Made by a program: the position numbers and the translations under genes. Source: Actinomycetota bacterium (GTDB lineage: Bacteria; Actinomycetota; Acidimicrobiia; Acidimicrobiales; Microtrichaceae). From it: a stretch of 6,583 nucleotides of DNA. Positions 5,653-6,583 of the stretch are shown here, piece by piece. Under the pieces are notes generated by a model. It did no database searches. It was not told the origin of the DNA and saw only the letters and a program-made list of their open reading frames with translations. Location: assembly GCA_005777415.1 (NCBI GenBank), contig SXMI01000128.1:1-6583 (forward strand). Reading direction: 5' to 3'. Numbering within the stretch: position 1 is the stretch's first letter; every line of letters starts with the position of its first letter.

Positions 5653-6583
5653 TCAGTCCGCCGGGTCGGGGCCCAGCGTGTCGTCGAGCAGGCCGGCGAC
5701 CAGACCGTCGAGGATGTCGGACTCGGACACCAGGCACTCCCGCAGGTCGAAGGCCCGGAAGATCCCGACCAGCACGCAGAGGCCCCCGACGATCACGTCC
5801 GCCCGGGCCTGCTCCAGACCCGGGTTGTGGATGCGATCGGCGAGCGGCTCCGTGGCGAGCGTGCGGAACACGTCCTCGGCCGCCTCACGCTCCAACACGA
5901 AGTGGTGGATCCGCTCGGGGTCGTAGGAGGCCAACCCCTGTTCGACCGCCGCGACGTTGGTGATCGTCCCGGCCAGGCCGACGAACGTCGACGCCGCCGC
6001 CAGACCCGGCAGCGCCCGGGCGACGTCGTCGAGGTGGAGGGCCACCTCGGCCAGGCAGTTGGACAGCTCCTCGGGCCGCGGCGGGTCGTGGGCCAGGTGC
6101 TTCTCGGTCATGCGGACGCAGCCGACGTCGATCGACACGGCGCCCTCCAGGCGGTCGGTCCCGAGGGCGAACTCCGTCGAACCACCGCCGATGTCGACCA
6201 CCAGGAACGGCCCCAGCGAACGGTCCAGGTCGGCCGTCGCGCCACGGAACGACGCCGCGGCCTCCTCGGTCCCCGTGAGCAGCTCCGGCCGGACGCCCAG
6301 GATCTCCTCGGCAGCATCGAAGAACTCGTCGCGGTTGGCGGCGTCCCGGGATGCCGACGTGGCGGCCATGCGAAGCCGACCGACCCCGTGACGGTCGGCC
6401 ACCTCCCGGTACTCCCGCAGGACCGCCAGCGTCCGTTCGATCGCCTCGGGGTCGAGCCGTCCGGTCCGGTCGACGCCCTGCCCCAGTCGGGTGACGCGCA
6501 TGAGCCGTTCGATCGGCCGGCCGTCGGCGTCGGCGGCGAGCAGGCGGACGGAGTTGGTTCCGCAGTCGATGGCGGCGACGGCC
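5653..6583 (-). CDS. ppx: Ppx/GppA-family exopolyphosphatase, short form (5' end just beyond right edge)
   Basis: The frame is open to the right edge and gives 309 residues; an internal ATG at 6501 is not the start, because conserved sequence lies upstream of it. The protein has the ASKHA (actin/Hsp70-like) fold and would release phosphate from polyphosphate or pppGpp in the cytoplasm. The phosphate-1 motif AIDCGTNSVRLL is at 4-15 of the visible part, so only a few residues are missing. ATSASRDAANRDEFF (74-88), the catalytic-Glu segment GTEEAAASFRG (104-114), the phosphate-2 motif VVDIGGGSTEFALG (128-141), VGLAGTITNVAAV (201-213) and SESDILDGLV (286-295) follow. It ends near 310 residues without the C-terminal HD-like domain of E. 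coli Ppx/GppA. From memory it matches the actinobacterial Rv1026 (Ppx2) type found beside eno, ftsB and DUF501 rather than Rv0496. The symbol is a family-level call. Followed by GNAT after 33 bases. Confidence 0.92.
   Translation of the reverse strand, partial: AVAAIDCGTNSVRLLAADADGRPIERLMRVTRLGQGVDRTGRLDPEAIERTLAVLREYREVADRHGVGRLRMAATSASRDAANRDEFFDAAEEILGVRPELLTGTEEAAASFRGATADLDRSLGPFLVVDIGGGSTEFALGTDRLEGAVSIDVGCVRMTEKHLAHDPPRPEELSNCLAEVALHLDDVARALPGLAAASTFVGLAGTITNVAAVEQGLASYDPERIHHFVLEREAAEDVFRTLATEPLADRIHNPGLEQARADVIVGGLCVLVGIFRAFDLRECLVSESDILDGLVAGLLDDTLGPDPAD

Noticed and set aside
1..6583. A novel defence, mobile or biosynthetic multi-gene system
   Set aside because: No repeats, integrase, transposase, toxin/antitoxin, nuclease or assembly-line domains are visible. 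The seven genes are recognisable chromosomal families and, apart from the acyltransferase/SDR pair and ppx/GNAT tandem, face different directions.

Overview
The window is a gene-dense, very GC-rich (about 70% by eye) bacterial chromosome segment. GC-rich third codon positions, GTG starts, short AT-containing -10 boxes placed directly before start codons, and an acyltransferase/SDR pair resembling mycobacterial Rv0502/Rv0501 all point to Actinomycetota. An Acidimicrobiia-like genome (Iamia/Ilumatobacter type) is my best guess, but that is inference. There is no mobile element, CRISPR array, rRNA or tRNA that I can support, and no gene-free stretch longer than about 62 bases.

Layout. Positions 1-841 (minus) hold the N-terminal 280 residues of an MFS_3/EntS-like exporter that runs off the left edge. 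Diverging from it, 904-1878 (plus) encodes a PlsC/LPLAT-type acyltransferase. It is followed after 36 bases by 1915-2970 (plus), an extended-SDR nucleotide-binding protein that lacks the SDR catalytic Tyr/Lys. Converging on that, 2978-4225 (minus) is a GT4-type glycosyltransferase. Head to head with it is a crotonase-fold protein at 4254-5012 (plus), whose two canonical catalytic glutamates are replaced. Its 3' end overlaps by 20 bases a RimJ/RimL-type GNAT acetyltransferase at 4993-5619 (minus). The window closes with a Ppx/GppA exopolyphosphatase (5653 to the right edge, minus) missing only its first few residues.

How they fit together. The acyltransferase and the SDR form a probable two-gene operon, likely in envelope lipid metabolism. 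Ppx and the GNAT gene are in tandem and may be co-transcribed, although GNAT also has its own candidate leaderless promoter. The other genes look independently transcribed; the window does not encode one visible pathway.

The most notable features are regulatory and structural. Three start codons (841 minus, 904 plus, 5619 minus) sit exactly six bases after a TANNNT box, the layout expected for leaderless mRNAs, and two of these form a compact divergent pair. Convergent genes abut or overlap without room for terminators. Two enzyme-fold proteins (SDR and crotonase) lack their families' canonical catalytic residues. I did not find a clearly novel multi-gene system.
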